A stretch of DNA of 23,659 nucleotides from a virus. Below, piece by piece: positions 23,477 to 23,659 of the stretch; position 1 is the stretch's first letter, and each line of letters begins with the position of its first letter. Position numbers and translations under genes: made by a program. The notes beneath the pieces were generated by a model, which saw only the letters and a list, made by a program, of their open reading frames with translations, was not told the origin of the DNA and searched no databases. The stretch spans positions 1 to 23,659 of the IMG/VR virus record IMGVR_UViG_3300024344_000129; one strand, given 5' to 3'.

Positions 23477-23492
23477 TGGGGCCGAAGCCCCA
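23477..23492 (-). terminator. cUUCGg hairpin, possible partial terminator or mRNA stabiliser
   Basis: On the minus strand the sequence TGGGGC-TTCG-GCCCCA forms a perfect 6-bp stem closed by C(UUCG)G, the very stable RNA tetraloop. It lies after the stop of the partial gene and before the 98-aa gene. Only a weak U-rich stretch follows (TGCTTAAATTTT), so full rho-independent termination is uncertain. Attenuation or protection of the upstream mRNA end, for an abundant virion protein, is as likely. It is the only GC-rich hairpin I saw between genes. Confidence 0.6.
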
Positions 23493-23506
23493 CACTAAAT
23501 TAATTA

Positions 23507-23659
23507 TTAACTTACGGCTGCGCTAAAAGGTGTAGCTGCATCACCAGTGCCACCAGTGTTCACTTGAACACCCCATCTATTTGCACCGATTGCTTTGCAA
23601 GTTATGATTGTTCCAGCTAATCCTCCAGTTGTAGTACCATTTAAAGTAATAGTATCTGA
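23507..23659 (-). CDS. C-terminal end of a small virion-type protein, cut by window
   Basis: Fifty codons and a stop are visible, in frame from the window edge: SDTITLNGTTTGGLAGTIIT, then CKAIGANRWGVQVNTG and ending FSAAVS. It is Gly/Thr-rich and beta-like. This ending looks like small abundant capsid-associated or decoration proteins placed downstream of the major capsid gene in marine phages, which would also explain the stable hairpin after it. The N-terminus and start are outside the window, so family and length are unknown. Confidence 0.8.
   Translation of the reverse strand, partial: SDTITLNGTTTGGLAGTIITCKAIGANRWGVQVNTGGTGDAATPFSAAVS

Overview
The window reads as part of an AT-rich, tailed, podovirus-like phage of the type seen in marine metagenomes (pelagiphage or cyanophage relatives). 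This assignment comes from the protein families and gene order, not from any marker that fixes host or taxon. All genes but one lie on the minus strand, so transcription runs from the high-coordinate end to the low end. No tRNA, rRNA, CRISPR, integrase, insertion sequence or attachment site was seen. Every base outside a gene lies in a gap of about 55 bp or less.

Right part (about 23659 down to 17252): the end of a small virion protein cut by the window, a 98-aa protein, two adaptor/connector-like proteins (22395-23147 and 21123-21827) separated by a conserved phage protein and a 25-codon micro-ORF, then tail-fibre and adhesin-like genes. These include a 143-aa conserved phage protein, a protein with tryptophan triads and a tandem 'LTG..ATSSVGS' repeat, a tail-fibre-like protein, a glycine-rich adhesin and a tryptophan-rich fibre-associated protein.

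Middle (10707-17259, about 6.5 kb): a very AT-rich cassette of eight putative enzyme genes. It holds two different flavin-dependent halogenases of the tryptophan-halogenase family, five 2-oxoglutarate/Fe(II) oxygenase-like proteins, and one oxygenase-like protein whose iron ligands appear to be lost and which has gained a CxCxxC cluster. Seven genes sit head to tail on the minus strand with very short overlaps. One oxygenase (16738-17259) is on the plus strand. No flavin reductase is present, so FADH2 would have to come from the host or from elsewhere in the phage. This is the least ordinary part of the window.

Left part (about 10690 down to 1): a 728-aa tail nozzle/stabilisation-type protein, three short coupled genes, then three low-complexity proteins and one 1322-aa protein. 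These look like internal virion or DNA-ejection components. The end of the window cuts a small protein with a coiled coil and a membrane segment. Many junctions in the structural parts are TAATG stop/start overlaps.

Working model: the structural genes build the neck, tail nozzle, fibres and ejection machinery. The cassette, placed between the fibre genes and the nozzle gene, would supply halogenation and hydroxylation chemistry acting on a host metabolite, on host surface molecules, or on the phage's own tail proteins. Only the enzyme families are supported by sequence; the substrates are inference.
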